Source of the DNA: DASUBV01 sp035763085
GTDB lineage: Bacteria; Actinomycetota; Actinomycetes; Streptosporangiales; Streptosporangiaceae
Length of the DNA: 19,478 nucleotides
Assembly (NCBI GenBank): GCA_035763085.1
Contig: DASUBV010000160.1
Span: 1 to 19,478 of the forward strand
Direction: 5' to 3'
Positions within the stretch are counted from its first letter, which is position 1, and every line of letters starts with the position of its first letter. A program made the position numbers and the translations under genes. This document shows positions 14,172 through 19,478 of the stretch, piece after piece. The notes beneath the pieces were generated by a model. That model was not told the DNA's origin and made no database searches. It saw only the letters and a list, made by a program, of their open reading frames with translations.

Positions 14172-14261
14172 CCCGCTCGCCTGCGGGATGCCCGGGAGGC
14201 GCCGCCTTCCCTCCTCGCAAGCTCGTCAGTCCAGGCGGCGCCGGCATCCCTCCGGCTCGCT
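14172..14261. repeat. Palindromic repeat, copy B (90 bp)
   Basis: This copy has the same length and layout as copy A. The outer stem has GGGATGCC on the left and GGCATCCC on the right, where copy A has GGGGCGCC and GGCGCCCC; both are exact complements. It begins 10 nt after the hydratase stop. Confidence 0.88.
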
Positions 14262-14268
14262 GTGTTAG

Positions 14269-14319
14269 CCCGCTCGCCTCCGGGATGCCTTGGTGGCGCC
14301 GGCATCCCTCCGGCTCGCT
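14269..14319. repeat. Palindromic repeat, copy C (51 bp, centre deleted)
   Basis: This is a short version of the same repeat, 7 nt after copy B in the same orientation. It keeps both outer arms (GGGATGCC and GGCATCCC) but lacks 39 bp of the centre, leaving a compact hairpin. Confidence 0.85.
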
Positions 14320-14342
14320 CACACAAGCGGAGCCCAGCGCAG

Positions 14343-14370
14343 CTGCACGTGCAGATGAACTGCACATCTG
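14343..14370. other. Nested short palindromes in convergent gap
   Basis: CTGCACGTGCAG (14343-14354) is a perfect palindrome. It overlaps a second inverted repeat, CAGATG/CATCTG (14352-14370, 7-nt loop), so the two hairpins exclude each other. They lie between two convergent genes, so a role in RNA 3' ends is more likely than a promoter operator. Confidence 0.4.
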
Positions 14371-14425
14371 TACGTGTACGCACCTGAACAGCCGCTGATA
14401 GCGGGATATGCCGGGGATATACGCA

Positions 14426-14442
14426 GGCAGCACTCAGCTGCC
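14426..14442 (-). terminator. Hairpin after the ATPase gene
   Basis: GGCAGC and GCTGCC form a perfect 6-bp stem with a 5-nt loop, 20 nt after the ATPase stop on the minus strand. There is no U-tract. Confidence 0.4.
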
Positions 14443-14461
14443 CGGGGGCTCAGGCGAGCGC

Positions 14462-15391
14462 TCAGACGATGATCGTGTCGGCCTGGACGGCTTCCTCGTG
14501 CGCGCAGATGATCTGCTCGGCGATGTCCACCAGGTCGGCGACATGCATCTGCCGGTATTCGCCTTCGTGGGCCCGCCAGGTCAGCGTCTTGCCGTGCCGC
14601 CAGACCGTCAGGTGGCGGCTGATCGACAGGACAGACATGTCCCCGGCCGGCTCGTCCGTCCGGACCAGCCGGCCGCCCAGTCCGCGGTCGGCCAGCATCG
14701 CCTGCAGCTCGTCAACGGCCTGCTCAGGGCTCAGTTCGCTACGGCTGTGCCGGGCAGACTCGGCCCCCGGCGGGATGCGCAGCGCGAACCAGACGGCCTT
14801 ACCCGGCACCTTCCAGGCACCCAGCCGTCCCCGGCTCGGATGGCCGCCCCACTGGCCAGCGGACAGCGCGGCGACGACCTGCAGCCCCCGCCCGCCGACC
14901 TGCTCCAGCGGCGCCTTACCGGGCTGGAGCTGGGCATCTACCGCCCAGCCCGGCTCGGAGTCGAAGACCTTGCAGACGACCTCGCTGCGCGCGCCGCGTC
15001 CGCGCAGGTACAGCCAGAACTCAGGGATGCCGCTGACGGCGCGCTGCCGGTTCCCGCCGCTGTACTCCACGTTGCCCTGCGCGTGCAGGGTATTGGCGGC
15101 GAGCTCGCTGGCCATCGTGACGCCGTCGTGCACCAGGTCGCCGGGCAGGTCGAGCCCGGCCACGGCCTCGCGGAAGAACCGGCGCGCCGCACCTGAGCAG
15201 GTCCGGTCGAGCGGCAGCGGCCGCACAAAACAGCCTCCGCCGCGGACAGAAGCGTCCTGCAACCGCGCGGGCGTGCCGGGAAGGAGGTCGAGCGCCTCAG
15301 CCAGCGGTGCCGCCAGCAGCCCCGAATCAGCCGCAGCCGGGGCGGGTCCGCCGCGGCCGTTACGGCCGCTGTCGGCAGGCGACGGGAGCAT
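14462..15391 (-). CDS. RsbW-like ATP-binding protein (HATPase_c fold) with extra C-terminal domain
   Basis: This 309-aa protein has a histidine-kinase-like ATPase domain (about 45-205): an N-box, HDGVTMASELAANTLHA, then VFDSEPGWAV and GGRGLQVVAALS as G-boxes. It lacks any phospho-acceptor or membrane segment. Such proteins act as anti-sigma or partner-switching kinases in actinobacteria, and relatives sit beside WhiJ-type regulators. A further domain of about 90 residues (about 215-309, SPEQAVDELQAML through HADTIIV-like end) follows and is unfamiliar. I chose ATG 15391, with GGAGG just upstream, over ATG 15418, which lacks a ribosome site and would lie almost on the transcription start. It is 356 bp downstream of the DUF397 gene and has its own promoter. 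Confidence 0.82.
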   Translation of the reverse strand: MLPSPADSGRNGRGGPAPAAADSGLLAAPLAEALDLLPGTPARLQDASVRGGGCFVRPLPLDRTCSGAARRFFREAVAGLDLPGDLVHDGVTMASELAANTLHAQGNVEYSGGNRQRAVSGIPEFWLYLRGRGARSEVVCKVFDSEPGWAVDAQLQPGKAPLEQVGGRGLQVVAALSAGQWGGHPSRGRLGAWKVPGKAVWFALRIPPGAESARHSRSELSPEQAVDELQAMLADRGLGGRLVRTDEPAGDMSVLSISRHLTVWRHGKTLTWRAHEGEYRQMHVADLVDIAEQIICAHEEAVQADTIIV

Positions 15392-15431
15392 GCTCCTCCG
15401 ACTTCCCGAGTTAAGCATCTGTGAAGCACAG

Positions 15432-15459
15432 ATTATGAGTCTTGTGCAAACTACCGCAA
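15432..15459 (-). promoter_or_regulatory. Sigma-70-type promoter of the ATPase gene
   Basis: TTGCGG (-35, 15459-15454) and CATAAT (-10, 15437-15432) are separated by 16 nt on the minus strand, in a locally AT-rich patch. Transcription should start near 15425, giving a leader of about 34 nt before ATG 15391. Confidence 0.55.
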
Positions 15460-15686
15460 TGGGATCAGGGGAAACTCACGGAAAAATTACCCTCAATGGT
15501 CCCCGATTGGCCTGCCCGGCAGGCCAGGACAGCCCGGAGGTAAGCCAACCGTAGCCCCAGGGCCAGGCATAACCTCGGCAAGGACCGTAGCCAGCGGTGC
15601 TCAGGTGCAGGTACAGTCGCACACGCGGTGGCGGCCGGGCAGAACGCCCGGGGGCCGCCGGGCCCTTGAGACAGGCGCAGCAATAA

Positions 15687-15723
15687 GAAGAATCCCCCGG
15701 GGGGACAGCCCGGGGGATTCTTC
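15687..15723 (-). terminator. Strong intrinsic terminator of the XRE-DUF397 operon
   Basis: A perfect 15-bp inverted repeat (left arm GAAGAATCCCCCGGG) with a 7-nt loop lies 24 nt after the DUF397 stop. On the minus strand the stem ends in ATTCTTC and runs into TTATTG, a U-rich tail. It is the most convincing terminator in the window. Confidence 0.8.
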
Positions 15724-15747
15724 CTGTGTATAACCTGTGCAGAACTT

Positions 15748-15966
15748 CTACGGACGGGCGTCCAGGTCGTAGCGCCCGGCCCTGGCGTCGGCCAGGAACG
15801 CGGCGAACGCGCTCCGGCCGACGACGTGCGCCCCGCCCTCCGGGCGCTTGGAGTCCCGGACCGCGATGACGCCGGGCAGGTTGGCAGCAACCTCCACGCA
15901 GCCTCCGTTCATGGAGCTTGCGCGGGCCTTGCGCCAGTCTGCTTGAGACAGGTCGATCATGTTCAC
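15748..15966 (-). CDS. DUF397 small regulatory partner protein
   Basis: This 72-aa protein has the DUF397 pattern: WRKARASSMNGGCVEVA, a VAVRDSK-type core (VIAVRDSKRPEGG), and an AFAAFLADARAGRYD end. DUF397 proteins are small soluble partners of XRE-DUF5753 regulators in actinobacteria (the WhiJ and AbaA-type loci); some are antitoxin-like or modulate the regulator. The GTG start overlaps the upstream XRE stop by 4 nt (GTGA), a strong sign of coupled translation and of a working pair. ATG 15960 is a possible second start. A strong terminator follows. Confidence 0.9.
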   Translation of the reverse strand: MNMIDLSQADWRKARASSMNGGCVEVAANLPGVIAVRDSKRPEGGAHVVGRSAFAAFLADARAGRYDLDARP

Positions 15967-16814
15967 TCCAGTTGTTCGGCTAGGTACTTCAGGTACGCCG
16001 TGGTGTCGCCGGGCTCCAGTGCCGCTTCTCGAGCACGGCTGAAACCCTCCAGGTAGCTGTTGACCTCCTCTCGCTTGCTGACCTCATGGATCGCCACGTC
16101 GGTCTCGACATAGACCAGACGCGGCCCGTCGCCGGGCAGGTCAAAAATGTTGACCATGGAATGCATGCCCATCGGCGGGCCATCGGCGAAGCGCTGGATG
16201 CGCAGCTCAACATTGGCGCGGCGGCTGAGCACGGCCAGGTGCTCGATCTGCTCCCGCCGGTCCCCGCGCGAGCCCCACCGGTACATCAGCGATGCTTCGG
16301 TAATGACCGCGCTGACCATGGGGGCCGTGCCGTCGGTGCGGTCCAGGATCTCCTGGCGCCGCATCCGCGCCTCGCTGGCCCGGCGCACGAAGTTCGGCGA
16401 GCGCGACCCCGCGCGCAGCACGACCTCCATGTACTCGCGGGTCTGCAGCAGCCCCGGCAGCACCAGCGGCATGAACGTGCGGATCTGGCTGGCGTCGCTC
16501 TCGAAGCCGGGGAACTCGTTCTCGAACACATCCTGGTAGTCACGCCACCACGGCCGGGATCGCGCCTTGACGGCCAGCTCCTCCAGCTCCTCGGCGCCCT
16601 CCGGGCTGACGCCGTAGACCCGGATCAGGTCCCGGATGTCGCTCATCTCGGGCCGCTTCCACTGGTTGGCCTCGAACCGGCCAACCTTGCCCCGCCCCCA
16701 GTTCAGCAGGTCGCACACATGGTTGGCGGTGTGGCCCGATGCTTGCCTCAGCTCGGTAAGGCGACGGGCCAGCTGCCGTTTGGCGGCAGTTGCCCCGTAG
16801 GCATCGTCGCTCAT
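15963..16814 (-). CDS. XRE-family regulator with DUF5753 domain (WhiJ-like)
   Basis: This 283-aa protein has an N-terminal helix-turn-helix (about 12-72, with LARRLTELRQASGHTANHVC and GKVGRFEANQWKRP) and a DUF5753 domain (about 90-275, with FMPLVLPGLLQTREYMEVVL and MHSMVNIFDLP). This layout is that of WhiJ and related developmental regulators of Streptomyces, which bind DNA and are controlled by a DUF397 partner. AAGGAGG lies 9 nt before ATG 16814. The frame runs further upstream but without similarity. The stop overlaps the DUF397 start. A 13-bp inverted repeat near the likely promoter may be its own operator. Confidence 0.9.
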   Translation of the reverse strand: MSDDAYGATAAKRQLARRLTELRQASGHTANHVCDLLNWGRGKVGRFEANQWKRPEMSDIRDLIRVYGVSPEGAEELEELAVKARSRPWWRDYQDVFENEFPGFESDASQIRTFMPLVLPGLLQTREYMEVVLRAGSRSPNFVRRASEARMRRQEILDRTDGTAPMVSAVITEASLMYRWGSRGDRREQIEHLAVLSRRANVELRIQRFADGPPMGMHSMVNIFDLPGDGPRLVYVETDVAIHEVSKREEVNSYLEGFSRAREAALEPGDTTAYLKYLAEQLE

Positions 16815-16847
16815 CCGCGATTGCCTCCTTGACGGGACCAGATATTT

Positions 16848-16853
16848 AGCATA
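16848..16853 (-). promoter_or_regulatory. Candidate -10 box of the XRE-DUF397 operon
   Basis: TATGCT on the minus strand in an AT-rich patch 33 nt before the start of the XRE gene fits the -10 consensus. A TTGTGA lies 19 nt upstream, one or two nt longer than ideal, and is part of the neighbouring inverted repeat. Confidence 0.45.
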
Positions 16854-16865
16854 GCGGTACTTAAG

Positions 16866-16878
16866 TTGTGATTCACAA
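16866..16878. promoter_or_regulatory. 13-bp inverted repeat, candidate operator
   Basis: TTGTGATTCACAA is a perfect 6-bp inverted repeat around one central base. It overlaps the -35 area of the XRE operon, 52 nt before the start codon, which suits autorepression. It is AT-rich against a very GC-rich background. Confidence 0.45.
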
Positions 16879-16939
16879 ACATTGGCGGCTCCATTTTGGA
16901 GGTTCCGGGAGGCCGGGCGAGCGGACGGGGAAATGGCCA

Positions 16940-16955
16940 GGCCAGCGAGCTGGCC
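16940..16955 (-). terminator. Hairpin downstream of the DUF397-like gene
   Basis: GGCCAG and CTGGCC form a perfect 6-bp stem with a 4-nt loop, about 80 nt past the DUF397-like stop. A weaker GACCG/CGGTC stem (17011-17031) is nearer the stop. Either could end the methyltransferase transcript. Confidence 0.35.
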
Positions 16956-17034
16956 GACTGTCAGCCGCGGCCGGCCGGATGCAGATTCGCAGCCCGCGGA
17001 TCCCGGCCAGGACCGCCCGGGCAGGACGGTCGGG

Positions 17035-17316
17035 TCAGCTGGCGGCCGTGTCGAACTCCCCGGCGCGGACGCCGTCCAGGAAGCACTCCCACTCGTGGCG
17101 GTCGTATACGAGCACACGCGCGGCCGGGTCGCCCGACACCCGCATCAGCACCCAGTCGGCCGCCTGGCCCTCGCTCACCATGGCGATCTCGATCGCCCCG
17201 TCCCCGCTGCCGGAGCGCTGCCAGTCCTGGGCACCGACGTCGATGCCCAGGCTCTCGATGGTGGGCTTGCCACCTGGCGCCGGCCCGCTCCCCGCAGCCA
17301 TCGTCGCGTCGGTCAT
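17035..17316 (-). CDS. DUF397-like small protein
   Basis: This 93-aa protein resembles DUF397 in its second half: DWQRSGSGDGAIEIAMV, then VLMRVSGDPAARVLVYDRHEWECFLDGVRAGEFD. It differs from the copy near 15.8 kb by an N-terminal extension, lack of the usual Cys, and MRVSGDP instead of the RDSKDP core. It may be a partner of a different regulator or of the methyltransferase just upstream, 70 bp away. GGAGG lies 4 nt before the ATG. The ribosome site and first codons are nearly identical to those of a short reading frame at 18465, which suggests a duplication. Confidence 0.75.
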   Translation of the reverse strand: MTDATMAAGSGPAPGGKPTIESLGIDVGAQDWQRSGSGDGAIEIAMVSEGQAADWVLMRVSGDPAARVLVYDRHEWECFLDGVRAGEFDTAAS

Positions 17317-17360
17317 CTCGCCTCCAGGGCATCCAGGCCGGCTTGCCGGCTCTTCGTCTG

Positions 17361-17384
17361 CCGCGGCCGGGTCGCCGGCCGCGG
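17361..17384 (-). terminator. Strong GC hairpin after the methyltransferase gene
   Basis: CCGCGGCCGG and CCGGCCGCGG form a perfect 10-bp stem with a 4-nt loop, 2 nt after the methyltransferase stop. A second hairpin (GCCGGC/GCCGGC, 17337-17350) follows. There is no U-tract; transcription of the DUF397-like gene beyond it may be reduced. Confidence 0.5.
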
Positions 17385-17386
17385 GC

Positions 17387-18241
17387 TCAGGGACGGCGGG
17401 CTACGGCGCAGCACAGCACCCGCGACCCGTCGCTGTCGGCCTGCTCGGGGTCCTCCGCTCCCCACGAGCCCACGAACGTGAGGGCCGGGCTGGCGCCGGC
17501 GTAGGGGGGGACCATTTCCAGGCCGCTGAAAAAGCGCTCGATGTCGGCCCGGGACCGCAGCCAGATCCGGGAGGTCGCGTTCTTGTAGATCTCATCGATG
17601 GTCTGCACCGCCCGCGGGGGGAGCTTGTCGAAGGTCGCGTGCGAAAGCGCCAGGTAACTACCCGCCGGCATCGCGCTCATGTACTGGGCGACCATTCCCC
17701 ACGGATCGGCGGCGTCCTCGATGAAGTGCATGACCGCTGTCATCAGCACGCCCACCGGCTGGCTGAAGTCGATCAGCCGCCGGAGTTCCGGGTGATTCAG
17801 CACGCCGTCGACGTCCCGCAGGTCGGCGGTGATGAGGGTGGTCGTGCCGTCGCCCTCCAGGAGCAGCTGGCCGTAGGCAGCCACCAGCGGGTCGACATCC
17901 ACGTAGACGATCCGCGCCTCGGGGTTGACCCGGTGCACCGCCTGGTGGGTGTTGTTCTGCGTCGGCAGGCCGGGCCCGATGTCGATGAACTGCCGGATGC
18001 CCTTCTCCTCGGCCATCCAGACCGCGGCCCGGCCGTGAAAGCCGCGGTTGGCCCACGCCGCGTCGGCCAGCTCGGGCAGGCTGTCCCGCAGCCGCTCTCC
18101 GGCCTGCCGGTCCGCCTCGAAGTTCGTGGTCCCGCCCAGGTAGTAGTCATACAGCCGGGCCGGGCTCGGCGTAGTCGGGTCGACGCCTGCGGGTACCTGG
18201 TCCGGGTCGGGCATCGTGGGGACCTGCTCAGGAACGGGCAT
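17387..18241 (-). CDS. SAM-dependent methyltransferase, Methyltransf_19 family (PF04672)
   Basis: This 284-aa protein matches actinobacterial Methyltransf_19: GVDPTTPSPARLYDYYLGGTTNFEADR (19-45), the SAM-binding FIDIGPGLPTQNNTHQ (85-100), VYVDVDP with Asp115, VLMTAVMHFIEDAADPW, and YAGASPALTFVGSWGAEDP. These proteins have a Rossmann methyltransferase fold and occur in many copies in filamentous actinobacteria, often beside XRE/DUF397 genes. Their substrates are unknown. AAGGAG lies 8 nt before ATG 18241. The segment GVDxxxPSPARLY also occurs in a truncated relic just upstream, so this is the surviving member of a tandem pair. The DUF397-like gene follows after a strong hairpin. Confidence 0.93.
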   Translation of the reverse strand: MPVPEQVPTMPDPDQVPAGVDPTTPSPARLYDYYLGGTTNFEADRQAGERLRDSLPELADAAWANRGFHGRAAVWMAEEKGIRQFIDIGPGLPTQNNTHQAVHRVNPEARIVYVDVDPLVAAYGQLLLEGDGTTTLITADLRDVDGVLNHPELRRLIDFSQPVGVLMTAVMHFIEDAADPWGMVAQYMSAMPAGSYLALSHATFDKLPPRAVQTIDEIYKNATSRIWLRSRADIERFFSGLEMVPPYAGASPALTFVGSWGAEDPEQADSDGSRVLCCAVARRP

Positions 18242-18316
18242 CTGTGGGCTCCTTATGGCTGGGCGCGGGAGCCGGGCCGGGGCGGCCGGGCCAGCGCGGG
18301 CGGGTTCGGCGGTTAG

Positions 18317-18433
18317 TCATGGACAGGAATGCGGGCGACGCCGCAGTACAGTGCGTGTGAACCGTTCATAGAGCCGGGCCGGGCTGGGCCGGGAGGTATC
18401 GACGCCGCGGCGAGCCTGACCGGGCTGGCTCAT
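18317..18433 (-). pseudogene. Truncated Methyltransf_19 relic
   Basis: This 38-codon frame encodes GVDTSRPSPARLYERF, which lines up with GVDPTTPSPARLYDYY at the N-terminus of the intact methyltransferase 76 bp downstream. Similarity ends there, and the frame stops after an Arg-rich tail. It looks like the start of a tandem copy whose rest has been deleted. Its ATG overlaps the stop of the short frame 18430-18465 (ATGA), as in a working operon. Confidence 0.6.
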
Positions 18434-18465
18434 GGCGCCATCCGGTGATCTGGCCGCTCGGTCAT
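18430..18465 (-). pseudogene. 11-codon frame with a gene-like ribosome site
   Basis: MTERPDHRMAP follows a GGGAGG ribosome site, and AGGCGAGATGACCGA is shared with the start of the DUF397-like gene at 17316. It may be the remains of a DUF397-like gene whose body has been lost, or a leader peptide. Its stop overlaps the ATG of the methyltransferase relic. Confidence 0.4.
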
Positions 18466-18925
18466 CTCGCCTCCCAGGGGAACACGCGTAACTTGCAGGC
18501 GCGCGGCTTCCTGACCGGCACCGGGCATGTTCGTGCGCGAGCGATAGCACGCGGCACGGGCATGCGGTCCCGGCGGTCTTGGTCCCCCGCAGGCTTGCCG
18601 GTCATCACTGGCCTCACGCTGCATCAGTGCGTGACGAGCGCAGCACCCCGGCAACCTTCCGACAGCAACCGCGACGAGGAAACGGAATTCTTCTGCCGCG
18701 GGCGTTCATATCGTAGCTCTCCGGATGTGCCCGGTGCGCCGGTCTGGCCACGCTGGCGCCGCCTTGCACCCGGGCCACAGGACGCGCGGCCGCAGTCGCT
18801 GGCCGCCCCGCCGCCGTCGCCGGCTCCCCACCAGCAGGGATGCGCCAGGGCAGGCCGGACGCCCGGCCAGGGCGCCCGGCATCGGCCCGCTCATGGCAAG
18901 CCGCGTTTCCGCCTCTAGCGTCGCC

Positions 18926-19015
18926 TCAGCTGGTGCCATGGGCGCCTGCCCGGCCGGCGGGCGGTAACGCCGCTGCCCGGCCTGGGTGGTGGCCATGGCG
19001 GCCGATCTTCGACAT
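18926..19015 (-). CDS. Possible 29-codon small ORF
   Basis: GGAGG lies 4 nt before the ATG at 19015, and AT-rich TATATC lies about 20 nt further up. The peptide (MSKIGRHGHHPG...) is His/Gly-rich and contains a TTA codon. It resembles nothing I know. The good ribosome site is the only argument, and the frame may be a relic like the one at 18465. Confidence 0.2.
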   Translation of the reverse strand: MSKIGRHGHHPGRAAALPPAGRAGAHGTS

Positions 19016-19026
19016 ATCGCCTCCGC

Positions 19027-19060
19027 CGGGAGATATACCCATCTTGCGGATAATCTCCCG
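19027..19060. promoter_or_regulatory. 8-bp inverted repeat with 18-nt spacer
   Basis: CGGGAGAT and ATCTCCCG are exact complements, separated by 18 nt of relatively AT-rich DNA. The layout could bind a dimeric regulator before the small frame at 19015, or serve as a 3'-end hairpin for tag, which ends 45 bp away. Confidence 0.3.
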
Positions 19061-19104
19061 CCATCCGGCGTGACCGACCGTGTCAGGACGGCAGCGCGTG
19101 GTGT

Positions 19105-19478
19105 TCAGCTGCGCCGGAAGCAGTCCTTGAGATGGTCGTTGACCAGGCCGCAGGCCTGCATGGTCGCGTAGGCGGTGACCGGCCCGGTGAACCGGAAGCC
19201 ATGCCGGCGCAACTCGGCCGACAGGGCCTGGGATGCCTTGGTCTGGGCCGGGATGTCGTCCAGCGTGACCGGGGCCGGCCGGCGGGTATCGGCATATCGC
19301 CAGACGAGCTCCGCGAGCCCGCCGGGCAGGCCCCGGGCGGCACGGGCAGTGGCGATGGCCGCCGCGATCTTGGCCCGGTTGCGGACGATGCCCGCATCGG
19401 CGAGCAGCCGGGCCTCATCGGCCGGCCCGAAGGCGGCCACGGCCGCGATGTCGAAGCCAGCGAACGCGGCGCGGAAGT
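19105..19478 (-). CDS. tag: DNA-3-methyladenine glycosylase I (5' end outside window)
   Basis: The last 124 codons of Tag are visible, running from FRAAFAGFDIAAVAAF through LLADAGIVRNRAKIAAAI and ending FTGPVTAYATMQACGLVNDHLKDCFRR. His and Cys in VNDHLKDC are the C-terminal half of the zinc site of Tag; the N-terminal half lies outside. Tag removes 3-methyladenine from alkylated DNA. The frame has no start in the window, since the open frame continues past the edge. In M. tuberculosis tag adjoins the DUF3117 gene; here they are separated by the hydratase gene and the accessory block. Confidence 0.93.
   Translation of the reverse strand, partial: FRAAFAGFDIAAVAAFGPADEARLLADAGIVRNRAKIAAAIATARAARGLPGGLAELVWRYADTRRPAPVTLDDIPAQTKASQALSAELRRHGFRFTGPVTAYATMQACGLVNDHLKDCFRRS

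Larger units (their letters stand above)
15392..15747. other. Intergenic stretch between DUF397 and the ATPase gene
   Basis: I see no convincing gene in these 356 bp. From the DUF397 side they hold a strong terminator, a large hairpin (GGCGGCC/GGCCGCC with an inner GGGC/GCCC, 15630-15659), an 8-bp inverted repeat with a 1-nt centre (GGCCTGCC/GGCAGGCC, 15509-15525), and the ATPase promoter. The last two could form a regulated promoter, but no protein is implicated. Confidence 0.5.
18466..19104. other. Gene-poor stretch of about 640 bp
   Basis: I see no convincing protein gene here; the longer frames on both strands are Arg/Pro-rich and lack ribosome sites. It holds inverted repeats TCACGC/GCGTGA (18614-18634) and CGGGAGAT/ATCTCCCG (19027-19060). 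Its composition and lack of coding periodicity fit decayed accessory DNA. Confidence 0.5.

Noticed and set aside
14172..14319. Two adjacent repeats as a possible CRISPR array
   Set aside because: Only two unequal copies with a 7-bp gap and no spacers of regular size; no cas genes are seen.
14104..14433. Minus-strand frame across repeat copies B and C
   Set aside because: Its translation only reflects the repeats (repeated AGGMPAPPGLTSLRGGKAA-like text) and it has no ribosome site.
15630..15659. Large hairpin as a possible small RNA or riboswitch
   Set aside because: It lies between a terminator and a promoter with no promoter of its own that I can see and matches no riboswitch pattern I know; recorded only as structure.
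15465..15890. 141-codon minus-strand frame overlapping DUF397
   Set aside because: It runs through a strong terminator hairpin and overlaps DUF397 in another frame; no motifs.
18231..18322. 30-codon frame (MTNRRTRPRW...) starting at the relic stop and overlapping the methyltransferase start
   Set aside because: Arg/Pro-rich with no ribosome site; the overlap with the methyltransferase start is most likely chance.
18706..18996. 96-codon minus-strand frame in the gene-poor stretch
   Set aside because: Composition is typical of chance frames, no ribosome site, no recognisable domain.

Overview
The window looks like chromosomal DNA from a high-GC actinomycete. The GC content is very high, GTG and TTG starts are common, several promoters look leaderless, and the gene families are actinobacterial (DUF6758, DUF3117, SigE/RseA, XRE-DUF5753 with DUF397, Methyltransf_19). 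The abundance of XRE/DUF397/Methyltransf_19 genes suggests a filamentous lineage such as Streptosporangiales or Streptomycetales. I cannot name the species.

Left part (1-5913). On the minus strand: the N-terminal part of a RecB-like nuclease with a four-Cys Fe-S pattern, a metallo-beta-lactamase-fold hydrolase, a PHP phosphoesterase and a DUF6758 zinc-ribbon protein. A Nudix hydrolase gene (+) diverges from DUF6758 and converges on a CitE-like CoA-ester lyase gene (-). The lyase diverges from mrp (+), with matching leaderless-type promoters back to back.

Middle part (5972-14161). The minus-strand operon sigE-rseA-RseB-like-htrA-tatB is an envelope-stress module: an ECF sigma factor, its zinc anti-sigma factor, a putative sensor lipoprotein-like protein, a membrane-anchored HtrA protease and a Tat translocase subunit. 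A candidate SigE-type autoregulatory promoter precedes sigE. An O-methyltransferase gene diverges from sigE. Next come pepA and DUF3117 (-) and a PaaG-like enoyl-CoA hydratase/isomerase gene (+). This order recalls the tag/DUF3117 ... methyltransferase/sigE/rseA/htrA/tatB ... mrp neighbourhood of Mycobacterium tuberculosis, so it is an old core block.

Right part (14162-19104) looks like accessory DNA placed between the hydratase gene and tag. It begins with two copies of a palindromic repeat; a third copy lies at the 3' end of pepA. It then holds a WhiJ-like regulatory locus (a histidine-kinase-fold ATPase, DUF397 and XRE-DUF5753), a second DUF397-like gene, an intact Methyltransf_19 gene and a truncated relic of a second one. 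About 640 bp of poorly coding DNA follows. The window closes inside tag (DNA-3-methyladenine glycosylase I).

The most notable signals are the repeat family, whose stem bases covary between copies and which supplies the C-terminus of PepA; the mirrored leaderless promoters of the lyase gene and mrp; the RseB-like gene inside the sigE operon; the unclear (possibly ATC) start of the O-methyltransferase; and the WhiJ-like locus beside a decayed methyltransferase duplication.
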